Positions 37,136 to 48,400 of a stretch of DNA of 64,000 nucleotides are shown one piece after another (position 1 is the first letter of the stretch; each line of letters opens with the position of its first letter). Origin of the DNA: Chionis minor (taxonomy: Eukaryota > Chordata > Aves > Charadriiformes > Chionididae). Under the pieces are notes generated by a model. It was not told the DNA's origin. It made no database searches and saw nothing but the letters and a program-made list of their open reading frames with translations. The stretch covers positions 248,001 through 312,000 of the forward strand of contig VZSF01008845.1 of the NCBI GenBank assembly GCA_013398295.1, written 5' to 3'. The position numbers and the translations under genes are program-made.

Positions 37136-37352
37136 AATGCACTCTAGCAATCACGCTATAGTGGCAAAATTCTTCTTTATTTCACATCTCTCTCTCTTTT
37201 TCTGTATCCTCCTCTTCCCCAACACTCCCTCTCACCCCCCTTCATCTGCCCAACACAATTCTGAGATCAACTTAGTTGATGGCACACACTTTGATACAGT
37301 CATGAAATGTATTGTATTTCTGTCTTGTATCACTTCTTGTACTAAATCTGAG
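37136..37352 (+). repeat. left copy of a diverged local duplication
   Basis: AATGCACTCTAGCAATCA at 37136-37153 recurs exactly at 37632-37649. Further similarity follows in the same order, for example TTTCACATCTCTCTCTC against AGTCACACCTTTCTATC and CTTGTATCACTTCTTGTAC against CTTGTATCATATTTTGTAT. The offset changes from 496 to 459, so indels have accumulated. The first codons after the shared ATG are also alike (MHSSNH). Confidence 0.7.
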
Positions 37353-37631
37353 TCCACAGCCTAGAAAATGAGGAGACTGGATAAACCACCTGGGATATGG
37401 AGAGTGTTAGGCACATAAGTACAGCCAAGGTTTGGGCAGACTGGATCTTACTTTCTAAGAAAGTTCATGAAGACGTATACATTTGCCACAGGAAGTTACA
37501 TGGGAAAGATGCAGTGAATCATTCTGTTTCTTTATGGTAACTATTAATCACTGTCACTTCTATATGAGATAAGAGACAACCTATTTACTTCACACTTACA
37601 CAATCCTTCTCTGGCTCCAACGTATTACGTT

Positions 37632-37811
37632 AATGCACTCTAGCAATCATACTGAAACTCTTAAGTGCCTTTTTAAGTCACACCTTTCTATCTTTCTTTT
37701 CATCTACCTTACACACTATGAAGATCAGTTCAACCCATGGCAGACAGCTTTTATAAGGCTGCAGAAAGTATCACATCGCTATCTTGTATCATATTTTGTA
37801 TTAAACTTGGA
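37632..37811 (+). repeat. right copy of the diverged local duplication
   Basis: Partner of 37136-37352. It is clearly diverged and separated by about 280 bases of unrelated-looking DNA, so unlike the N-flanking duplications it should be real and old. I do not recognise the parent sequence; it might be two fragments of one unknown repeat family. Confidence 0.7.
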
Positions 37812-39849
37812 TATAGCATACTTTTTAAAAATATATGTGATTGTTCATACGTGTCCTTTTCTATGTAATGTTATACTTTATTTATAAGATATTGTGATAT
37901 CTTAATCAAACTTTTTATGGATACAGTTTTTTAAAAAATGGTTAGCCAGTAATTGCCTGTTTTATAGTCCCTTCAGCCCCTCTTTTGTCTTACAACTGGA
38001 TGAATGAGAGGAGTTTCTGTTGTACTAATCCAGACTTTGTGCATCAGTTACCGAGCTGCCCTGAAGTAGAGGACTCAAGTTTCCTAGACTGTTTCCTGTT
38101 GTCTAGCATCTTGGGCTCTATGGGATCCTTTATGCAGATATTTTCCACATAATCTTGGCCTTAAAGATAAGCAGATAACTTTAATACATATTTAACAAAA
38201 TTGAAAAAAGGCATTATGTCTATTTGATTCAATGCTGCCTTTGCATATATTGGTATATTTGCTTAGAATACCATTTTGTCTGTTAGTTCTGCTCTTTTCT
38301 GAATGAATTTTTTCAGTATTTCCTCAGACTCTACAGGTAGCATCAGCATCTACCATCCAGTAGATGTAGCACCAGCACTTGACAGAATTCTTAATGATCA
38401 GAAATACTTCCTGTGTGAAGATTTTTCTCTCTAGGCTGCATTAAGAATGGATTATATATTTTGATGTTGTTAAATCTGCTATCTATTCTTATTGATGAAT
38501 ATCCAGAAGGACATGAACATTATTCCTGCAACAGATCATAATAGCAGACAACTTTGCATGTTTAGTACTGGTAGAAAACATGGTTCTTGTTTAGAGGCTG
38601 TATAGATGAGGGGACGAGTATCATTAACACTAAGATAATTTGTGTTTTATTTTCATCAGCTATTAAGTAGTGATTCTTTTTCAACATTTCTGTACCATAG
38701 TCACCATACTTAGTACCCTATCAGATAAATCATGTGAAGTTTTGGGATGGATGGTACGAATCTCTGCTTTTCATGTCATGTTTCAGTAAGCATATTTATA
38801 GGAGTTAGACCTTTGATTTCTTTAATGTCATGCATAAAGTAAAGTTTTAAACGAGCATGATTTTACCCTGAAATACACTTTAATAAAGAATACTGCTGAA
38901 ATTCTAATCCCTTTGAGATTTAATCAAATAACACACATTATACAGTTACACATCATGTAGAAGCCACAAACCTGTCATTATCTTTGTTTTCTTCAGGCTT
39001 TAAGAATTGGTTTAAAAATAATTCCCTGAACTGCTGGGGTTAGAATGTTTACTTCTAAATGATTTTTTTTCCTAAACAGATACCTTAGCTGAATTTTTTT
39101 TTTTTCTTTTCAATGAAACAGTTGCTTATTAGCATTACTTAAGAAATCATAGATTTTGAAAACCTGTTACATGATAGTCAATGCATGCTTACAAACATAG
39201 CTGTCTCTGTTCTCAGCTCAAGCAAAATATATACCAAAGGTCGCCTTTCTAACCAGTGAATTAATCTGTAACCATAGAAACAGCTGAACTGACCTCTAAC
39301 TGGGATATTCATTCTGATAGAGAGCTCACCAATTCTGCAGAGGCCCAGCTGTTTGAGGTTCAGCATTTTGTGCCCACAGGAAATGTGACTGACTTTTAAT
39401 GTTTTCTAAGCACAAGGGGAAAGCGGATATATGTATCACCATACGTTCTGATGTTTGATACACTTCTCCAGTCACTGAGTTAGATAAGATTTCCTGCCTT
39501 TTCAACTTTCCTTGATTGCTCATAAAGTATGATGCAAGTTTTGATTATGAGATTTTATGACATAAGTTGTCATACTGCTGACTACTTAAGGTTAAGGTTA
39601 AATTGAATATGAGTATTTTTTAAAGCTTTTCTATGAAAATAAGCCTTTTTCTCTTCACATTTTACCAAGCTTCTACTGAGGACTTTTTAAGGTAATATGC
39701 TTGAAATCTAACATTAAACAACGATCTGTGTTCTCCGATTTCAATGAGAACTGGAGTTTGATTATTGAGAAATGACAAATTTTATGGAACCAGAGGTCTA
39801 CTCAGCTCGGGGCTGATATCCAGTTTTCTTCCTTTTTGGAAACATAATA

Positions 39850-39899
39850 TTGTTTTTTTGTTGGGTCTTTGTTGTTGTTGTTGGGTTTGGGTTTTTTTT
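39850..39899. repeat. G/T-rich low-complexity tract
   Basis: Contains (GTT)n at about 39869-39882 flanked by T runs and GGGTTTGGG. Simple sequence. Confidence 0.8.
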
Positions 39900-41242
39900 A
39901 AAGATATAACTGTTTATCTATTCAGAAAGCACACTTCTTAAGAAGGTTTGTTTGTTGGTTTGTTTGCTTCTTTTACTTAATCCAGATGCTTAAATTCTAG
40001 AGGTGTTCTGGCTTTTGGATGCAGACTTGTTGCTATTCTCTAGATCTCTAGATACAGTATATCAGGATACACTTTTTTAGACTGATCTTCAGAACAATTC
40101 ACTTATAAATGTGACCCCACTTAGTGAGAGTTAGGCAGTCTTGATTGCTCCCCAAACTTCTAAAATTATCTTTGAATTTCTATTTGGCTCAGAAACTCAG
40201 AGTGCAAAAACTAGCAAGACCCAATTTAATAAGCAGCTGTGTTTCTGGCTTCATAGGGGGTTATCAAAAAAACGCTACAGTGTCCATGTTTTACCCAGGG
40301 TCTTTTATTTTTACAACAAGGTAGAAGTCATGCACCTGATTAAGAAGGAAAAAATGAAGAGTTCATTTGAGCATGAAGCAAAGCTCAGGAAAAAACATAA
40401 AGTAATTTCATACAGTTGACAAAAAGGATCATAAGGAACTGGCCCTCTGAACTGACATATGTATATATGTGTGTGTCTGTGTCTGTGGATGTATATAAAA
40501 TGATAATTTCTCACAGTTAGAGTTTTTTAAAAAACTCATTTGCTGAACAGGCAGGTTCAATATAGCTAAATTCGAGTATACTAAGCTAGTTGTAATACAA
40601 GGGAAAACAATATCTAGTTTTTTCCTATGTGTATGTTTTTGAAGGTGGGTGCTTATAAAATTATGTTGTTTTGCTGAGGGAAGAAAAGATGGTACTAAAA
40701 AAATACGGTATTTCAAAAAGAAGTACCCATAAATAATTGAACACAAAACAAATACCACAGATACTTGCCAATAAGCTTGCTTCTATCCTGAACTGTTGAG
40801 ATCTCAGAATCACCAGTTCACACTATGAGGTGCAACAGTTAAGAAAAACTTTTTTGACACAAAGTTATAAAAAAATTGGCTAGGAGGCATTTATTTTATC
40901 CATGTGTGGGATATAAACTCTCACTGAATGATGGACCTTAATTTAAGATGAGTTTATCAATATTAAAAGAAAATCTCTAATATTAGAATGTATTCTTGAA
41001 ACATCTCACTCTCTTGAGTACTTTTGAAAGGGATTTAATGAGTAGCAGAGTATAACACTGGTTTTCTGACTCTGATCTCCAATTTGATGCTTCCATTTTT
41101 TCTTATTCTTGTGATTTATTGATGCAAATTGAAGCACCATGCAGGGCCTTTACATACCTCCATGACAGACTGAAGCACTGATCACCCTCATTTGTAGTCA
41201 TAGGATGCAGGAATTTGAGGTCTTTTTTCTTTGAGTTTTTTT

Positions 41243-41299
41243 GTGTTTTGGTTTGGTTTGGTTGGTTGTTTTGGTTGGTTGGTTTGGTTTGTTTGTTTA
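41243..41299. repeat. (GGTTT/GGTT)n microsatellite
   Basis: Imperfect array of GGTTT and GGTT units for about 57 bases. The minus strand reads as an apparent Asn/Gln/Thr/Pro-rich peptide, which is only the translation of the repeat. Confidence 0.85.
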
Positions 41300-43329
41300 C
41301 TGAGCAGAACTGAGTGAAAAATTTGCCTGAAAAAGTCAGATTTTCTGCCTAGAAAATATTTACTCAATGTTTTTATAACTGAAGTTATTAAACAAAGAAA
41401 CAAACAAGCTCTCTTGGTTTTCATGCAGTTAACAGTTCTGCAATGTACAGAAAGATAGAGCGCAAGGTCAAAGACTAAATTCAGCTCACCAATTTTAAAC
41501 TGTATGACTGCAGGTCATAAAATCAATCAGGAGACTGCTAAAGCTAAAGAGAGCAAAAAAGTAAAAGCAATAAAACAGATACAAGTGGGTTTGTTGTATA
41601 GGTGCCAAACAACCATTTCACTCAAAATAAAGTTTGCTAGCTTATTGTGGTTATTTGAACTTTCAGAATGGGAAACGCACAAAGAGCTCATTCTGGTAAA
41701 GGAACAACCCAGAATAACTCCACACAACTAATGAACAGAAGAGCAGCCTACTTAAGATCCCATGTCAAAGAAAAATTCCTGATTTTCCTTAGATATTTTT
41801 CATCAACGTGAAAAACTTTAAAATTATAGGTCGTGTGACATGCATATTAAATGGGAAAAATAAAATTTCAGAATGGAGACTGAGGGTTAGTTCCAGGATT
41901 ATTTCCAATAAAGAGTTTGTAAGAATGAAGAATAAATCCAAAGAGAGAGCAAAACTCTGTTAAATGTTGTAGACAGGGTGAAATCCTTCAAGCTTCATAA
42001 AATCAGTCATGATCAAAAATTAGCCATCAACATCTCAGTTTGTCTAAGCAATTGGAATTGCCAAAGAGCCACAGATAATCTGTTGCATATAAGGTCAAAT
42101 TTAAGGCCTAAGTGCCTTAGGCCTTACAGGAAAAGTAACTTGTTACCTGGCCATTCTTTGACAGGCAGTTAACTTTACCAATATTTCTCAGCATGTCTGT
42201 AATATTCCATACTGATTTCAGAGCTTTGTGAGTATGTCTGGAATGCCTCTACTATCATATGTTCATAGATGCACTATGAATTATCTGCATTTTGCATCTT
42301 TTCTCTTGCTAGTCCCTATGAGTATTTCAAAGTAGCTTACCTGTAGGAGTTCTTATAAAAAACCCATACTCTTGTATAGCCTCTTGCTGTAGCGGCATAC
42401 TTAATTTCTGAGCTCTTCTTTATTTGATGTTAATGGTGTACATACTCACTTAATCATACAATATTCATATCATATTTTTCTCTCCCTGCTCAAGAGGTAA
42501 TCTTAGTCTTTGTCTTTACAAAACTGACCTGTTTCGCTTTGCTTTGGTTTTATCACAGCACATTGTTATCATAATAGTATAGGATAGTTACTTTTATTCA
42601 GAGCTTGTTTATGCAGGATGCAGGATGAGAATTTTCCCCTTTTTATGGATATCAAAGTGCAAGAACAGAAAGTAACAGGATAGCAGTTTTCATTTTTCCG
42701 TAGATTTTCTAACAGGAAATAAGGAATGTAGATTGTCCCCGTGTATCTAGAGCACCACTCAAATAAAGAAAAGCTCATTGCAAATCTACAACATCATCCT
42801 CAAACTGTGACTGATATAGAGGTCAGTTTACCATAAAAGAATTTGGTAGCTTTAACTGAAAATTCCGCATCTTTTCTTAGGCGCATATCTTCCAGCCTTT
42901 GAAAAAAATTAGCTGGAGATTCTGTAGGGAGTAATAGGCCTTGATATATAATAATCCTCCTGCTTTGAGCACTTAATGAAACTCAGTTCCTCTAGGAAAA
43001 AATAGCATTGCTTGAACTTGCTAGACCTTTTCTTTACTACTCTAGATGCCATCTTTAAGACTGTTTTATGTGAGCAGCTCCTCCATCCTCTATTGCCTAT
43101 GACTGTATGGCTAAGGACTATGCATGTTATGAAGGGAGTTTTTTTCATTCAAGCTCTCAACTTTAGGGTATGAATGAATTATTTTCTCAGAAATCATTCT
43201 TCCTTTTGTAGATTTTGAAAAAAAAACCCAACAAACCAAACTTAGAATCATGTGATTTTTCAGTAGTGTTGATACATTTAAGGCCTCAGCTGCTTGATCA
43301 GACGGTATAAATAACTGCGTTTTTGTGGG

Positions 43330-43583
43330 TAAATGTCACAGATAGAGTGATGCACTTTACTTATAAGAGAGAAGCAGCAATACGTTTAGTGATATAAAAC
43401 AATGATTTAACAAAGCTGACAGTAGATGCAACAGATTAACAAGATTCGATAGCAAGGAACAGTTAATATTTACTGCATAGAGGACAGGGTCAGACAGAAC
43501 TGTCAGGGAGACATTCCCATTGAGTCAACGTTTCGGAAAGGACCTCACTTGCTCACTCACTCCCCCCCACCAGGATGGGGAAG
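43330..43583 (-). mobile_element. possible LTR fragment related to the LTR at 44881
   Basis: GCTCACTCACTCCCCCCCAC then CAGGATGGGGAAG (43551-43583) matches 44923-44954 of the LTR with one or two differences. The ~220 bases to the left are of mixed composition (GAGTCAACGTTTCGGAAAGG and similar) and vaguely recall another avian LTR. The orientation follows the LTR and the left boundary is a guess. Confidence 0.35.
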
Positions 43584-44540
43584 GTAATATGCTTAACATG
43601 ACTCAATTATTTCTGTTGAAATACATGGAATTTTCTTGAAGTATAAATCTTTCTCAGTTTGAAATAGTTAAAGTTTAAAAGGTAAAAAACTGAACAAAAC
43701 CTTTTAATACAGAAATATGCAATAACAGGTATTGCTTCTGCTATTAAAATGGGCCAGATCTTTGTTATTTTATTTGTTCAAATAATCTCTTTACTTTAAG
43801 CAAAAAACTACTGAAGTTATGGTAGAATGAGAAATTCACATCTGGTGCACATGCATGTATACAGACATCACTGTTCACAGAGAAAAAAAGGATTATGTCC
43901 CAACATGTCATATGAAACTATAGAGTAGCATGATTTAACAAGATCTCATATTATTAAGAGTTTATGCCTTTTATAAGACATACCATCCTGAACTTTGAAC
44001 TAACCCCGAAACTGAAGATAAAATTTCATTTGGCAAGGCAATGAAGAAAGTAACTTGTATCAGTTTTCGCACTCTTCTCCCCTCAAAATGTGAGTGATCT
44101 CATTTGCAATGCTTGTTCATTTTTGCTCATTTCTAACAAGATTCCCAAAGTCTCCTTGGATAAGAGCAGCAGAGAATGCCAAAACAAACATTTTTAACAC
44201 AACTCCGGTTGAATTTAAAATATGCCTTCCTTAAGTAGAAATTATTTAACTTTTCCTATTTGTATCATTTGAAATAGGTTTTCCTTGTGTTTCTGCTGTA
44301 ATTTTCAAGGAAATCAATGGCAAAAATATGCAAATGACAGAAAGCTTTGGTATTACCTCATCAGGTGTGAAAGTCTGAACTTTATTTCAGTGACTTGCAT
44401 GTGTGATTACAGCTCAACATTCTCAATAGGGTTATAGTATGTCTAATTAGAAATAAAGTTCATAATAGACAAATATAACCCAGTTAATCAAATAAAAACA
44501 TCCCTGCCACGCAGTCTTACCATCTAAAATTACTGACAAA
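43584..44540. other. AT-rich noncoding stretch
   Basis: Nothing recognised in this interval. Confidence 0.6.
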
Positions 44541-44622
44541 ACATAGAATCATAGAAACATAGAATCACCTATGTTGGAAGAGACCTTTAAGATTGAGTCC
44601 AACCATAAACCTAACACTGCCA
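44541..44622 (-). mobile_element. short CR1 3' end
   Basis: ACATAGAATCATAGAAACAT, then AGAATCACCTATGTTGGAAG, then AGACCTTTAAGATTGAGTCC and AACCATAAACCTAACACTGC are the reverse complement of a common CR1 3' end. Only about 80 bases remain, a heavily 5'-truncated insertion. Confidence 0.88.
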
Positions 44623-44880
44623 AACATGAAAAGGAATTTTGATCTCTCATCTTTTGCTTCTTCCAACTAAGCAATTTGTTGCTTGTTCACCTCAGGAAGA
44701 CTGGTTTTAGGCTTAAAAAGCAAACGTGTATTACATAAATTATACTTTATAAGTCTTTCTGTTGCTGTTCTTTTTTTTTTCCCCCAGTCACCAAAGACGA
44801 CTTAGGATGTGATTCATCAAAGTAATTAGTATTAAATTAATCAATATACATTTAATTATGCAGACACTGATATTCATGGG
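44623..44880. other. AT-rich spacer between CR1 and LTR
   Basis: Nothing recognised except a T run followed by a C run at about 44771-44786. Confidence 0.6.
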
Positions 44881-45473
44881 TGTTTGGGGTTAGCCCAGTA
44901 GGCAGCTAAGCACCACCCAGTCGCTCACTCACTCCTCCCACCAGGATGGGGAAGAGGATCAGAAAAGTAAAAGCAAGAAATTACCTATGGCTCACGATCA
45001 AGCCAGTTAAACAGAAGAAGAAAATCTGCATGTGCAAGCAAAGCAAAAATGAGTTCATTCACAACTTTCCATCATCAGATAGATGTTTAGCCATTTCCAG
45101 AAAAGCACGGCTTCCTCATGCTAACAGTTACTTGGGAGACAGATGCCATAACCACAAATGTCTTCCTTCTCCCTTCTTTTCCCAGCTTTTATTGCTGAGC
45201 ATGACATTATATGATATGGGATATCTCTTTGGTCATCTGGGGTCAGCTGTCCCAGCTGTGTCCCTTCCCAGTCTCTTGCCCACCCCTAACCTTCTTACTG
45301 GCAGGACAGAGTGAGTAACAGAAAAGGCTATGATGCTGTGTAAGCACCGCTCGGCAGCAGCAAAAACACTGGCGTCTTATCAGCATTGTTTTGGTCACCG
45401 GTCTTAATGACAGCACTGTGCAGACTGCTGTGAAGAAGAAAATTGACTTCATCCCAGCCAGACTCAGTAGACA
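44881..45473 (-). mobile_element. solo LTR of an endogenous retrovirus (ERVL/ERV1-type not resolved)
   Basis: On the minus strand the 593-bp element begins TGTCTACT and ends CCAAACA, the TG...CA ends of an LTR. A possible poly(A) signal (AATAAA) lies at 45188-45193. The flanks carry an imperfect 5-bp target duplication, ATGGG (44876-44880) and ATGGT (45474-45478). The order of blocks agrees with a common avian LTR that I recall, including CAGCTGTCCCAGCTGTGTCC and TTTTATTGCTGAGCATGACA in + text. No internal retroviral gene sequence is attached, so it is a solo LTR left by recombination. The open frames inside it are chance frames. Confidence 0.8.
45188..45193 (-). promoter_or_regulatory. AATAAA poly(A) signal of the LTR
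   Basis: TTTATT on the + strand, AATAAA on the coding strand of the LTR, within GCTCAGCAATAAAAGCTGGG. It lies just downstream of an AT-rich CATATCATATAATG stretch, as expected for the poly(A) region of an LTR. Confidence 0.6.
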
Positions 45474-48400
45474 ATGGTTCCATACTCTCATTACACAGCT
45501 GTGGAAAATGAAACATGTTTATGGTTCTTTGTAGCATAAATTAATGTTACCTGTACAGAGATTTGGACGATATACACTGACTGTTCTTGAGAAGAGAAAT
45601 AAAATCCAAATATACCAGTCTGTGAAATATCCCCTGCTCTAACTGTTACATACCTCTCCACTATTCAAAACTTACTGAAACCAGGAAAAGAAATGTAACT
45701 GTTTAATTTCCAGAGTACACTGATCCAATAATTAGAGTGTATTATTACTCTTCTACTGCAGCTTTGTCTCCCTTGTTCAGTACAAAATAAAAGCGATCCA
45801 TGAGCCGTGCATCCCAAACAGGGAACAGTGTCTCTTCCCTCCGTTTAGACTCCACCACCCATAGGTGGGGGTGGCATCTGCTGAAGTTTTCTGAACCTTT
45901 AGTTAATTGCTACTAATATTTGTACCACAAACTGTGACAGCCATGCAACCACCTGCTTTGCACACAGCCGGGGCAGTGGTAAGGAAAACACAGGAATATT
46001 GTGTCATTGAACTCTGGGCAAGGCTTGTCCTCCTGTGTGTGGAGCTCCATGTTGCTTCAAAAGATGTCATTGCCTTTCTTCATAGCCCCACATTTTGCTG
46101 TACCCCTGTACGCCATGAGCCAAAGTAATGCTGATACCTGTATTAAGACTCATATACACAACCAGGTTACAGCCACCTTCACTGATCCACCAAGGATGCA
46201 AGATACTTTGATTTTCCTTAGGTCTCATTCACTGCGTGCCAAACTGAATGACTCATGGGGTAAACGGGAAATGCTTCTGTTTGTCTGACACAGAGTGACT
46301 TGTGAAACCAGTCTGCAGTGCGCATCTTGGCTCTAAGATCTCTGGCCCTCTACAAAGGCAACACAAAATTAGGGGACAATTTAAGAAGTAAGACACAAGA
46401 ATTTATCTGCACAGTGCAAAGCCCTAAATCTGCTACATTTGAGCTTACACTGACATCTTAAAAAATCTTTTCATAATTAAATCTAATATGTCCTAACATG
46501 AATACCTTCTTTGAATGTTTTATGATATTATCTGCTTGCATGGTCTCTCAGGTAGTGTACTTGGTGTCAGCTGCAGGTTTAAATCTAAACAATAACGATA
46601 AATATTGCACATTTCCAGTCTGCAAAACAATAAATGTCAGCTGCACTCAGACTGTAACTCAAGACAATTAACTGGAAGACAAAAAATTGCTTTTTCTTTC
46701 CCCTGCTGCCAGAGCTGTAAACTCTTTGCCAAATTGCCTTTATAAGAATTTAACTTCCCTACTGATTAGTTTGACTCACATTAATTTAAAAAATATCTCC
46801 ACTACAACTTACTAGGCTATAAAAACATCCCTTTTCCTAGCATGAAGCCATTGTAGTTGTTATTTTATTTTACTTTGAAACGTTTTAAAATAAATAAATA
46901 AATATTTCTGAAATCCCACTAGAAATAACATTTCTACTTGATAACCTTCTCATCAAAATGTCCCTCTGGTATCTTAAAGTAGTTTTTAGGAGGAAGTTTT
47001 TTTTTTTTCCCAAATCTGTTTTAGCTACAAAACTTAAGCTTACAAAGGAAGAAAATATTCCACTTTACTGAATCCAAATCTGAGGAAAATTTTCTGTTTA
47101 ATTTTATGGCCATATTAGTCTGTTCTGACCACATATGTGTTTCCTGGCTGGTCATTTTTTTTCTCTGATGCTTGAAATAAGTCATTAACAAATTCAAACA
47201 GGCAATAGAGTAATGTTTTGTGTGCATCCTTGTACAAAACTAATAATCAGTACTTTGGCATAAACAGACGAAAGACAGTGTAGAAAATTCAAACCAAAAA
47301 CACCTGATAAGGGACTACATGACAGAGTTAAATGATGTGGTGAGAAAAAATGATTCAACTCTGTCATTCAAAAAAGGTGGTAGAAGCATAGATGTACAGC
47401 AATGGCAGATTAGCATTGGTATTCTGAAATCTTTGGAAATCAAGAAGGCAGATCAGCTAAAAGGAACAGGCCAATTGATTTGGACCATAGGGTCAGAGGT
47501 GGACTGGTGGCCTTGCTGCACAGCCAAGGAGAAGGCAAGGGAGGGAAAAGGGGCTTAATGAGTTGGGGAAAACTGGAGAGCTGATCAGGTCACTGGTTAT
47601 TTCAGTAATGCACCAAGTGATATTTTTCTGTGCTGATATGCTAAACTGTGCAGTCCCTTCTTTATATTAATGACGATGTAATGTTAGCACAGCTGTTCAC
47701 TTTTTTTTTAGGAATATTTTGCTACTTCTAGATATAATACTGTAATGGACTAATAGCTTCTCTTTCCTCTTAAAAGGCAATGCAATTGTTTTGTAATATC
47801 AAGCTACAGTATATCTAGGAATAAAGTACAATGCATTTTACTGTCCTTTAAAGATAATTTGACTGGCTTCATTATCCTACATTTACTACTTATCAAACCT
47901 GACTTGTAAATAGCAGTGTACTTCATCAACACCAGCAAAGCTTGCATAAATAACAAAGTTATGAGTCTAAAATGATAATTACCACAATCTAATGAATCAC
48001 ATAAATCATTTATAATGAAGGGAAATAAACAATGACTCCAAAATGAACACATTAATAACTTAGGGTGGGTTTTTTTTCAAAAGCAATGAGTAGTTTAATT
48101 TATATGGTGTGTCCATAGACAGTACAATTGGAATTCTATCAGTGAAATAATTAGTAGTTAATCTGAAGGGATAAACATATCTAGCTGAGTCCAAATTGAA
48201 AAATGACTATTAAAATTATCATTAAACTAAGGACATTGCTATAAAATTATAGTAAATGACCAATATGGCTATAAAGAAAATTCAACATCTTGAAGAGATC
48301 ATTTACCAAACATAAAGTCTCTCAGTCCTCTACCAAGCCCCTCAAAATGATTAAAAAAAGTGTTCCAAAATGGGAAATGAAACCTATTTAAATATATATT

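Larger units (their letters stand above)
37812..43329. other. AT-rich noncoding stretch
   Basis: No gene recognised; open frames are about 110 codons or shorter and featureless. G/T-rich low-complexity tracts occur at 39850 and 41243. Confidence 0.6.

Noticed and set aside
37136..37887. Two small paralogous genes starting MHSSNH
   Set aside because: The shared start comes from the duplicated DNA; the frames diverge quickly, differ in length and show no sign of protein-level conservation.
44946..45537. Open frames of 122, 82 and 69 codons
   Set aside because: They lie within or across the solo LTR and translate noncoding LTR sequence; none resembles a retroviral protein.
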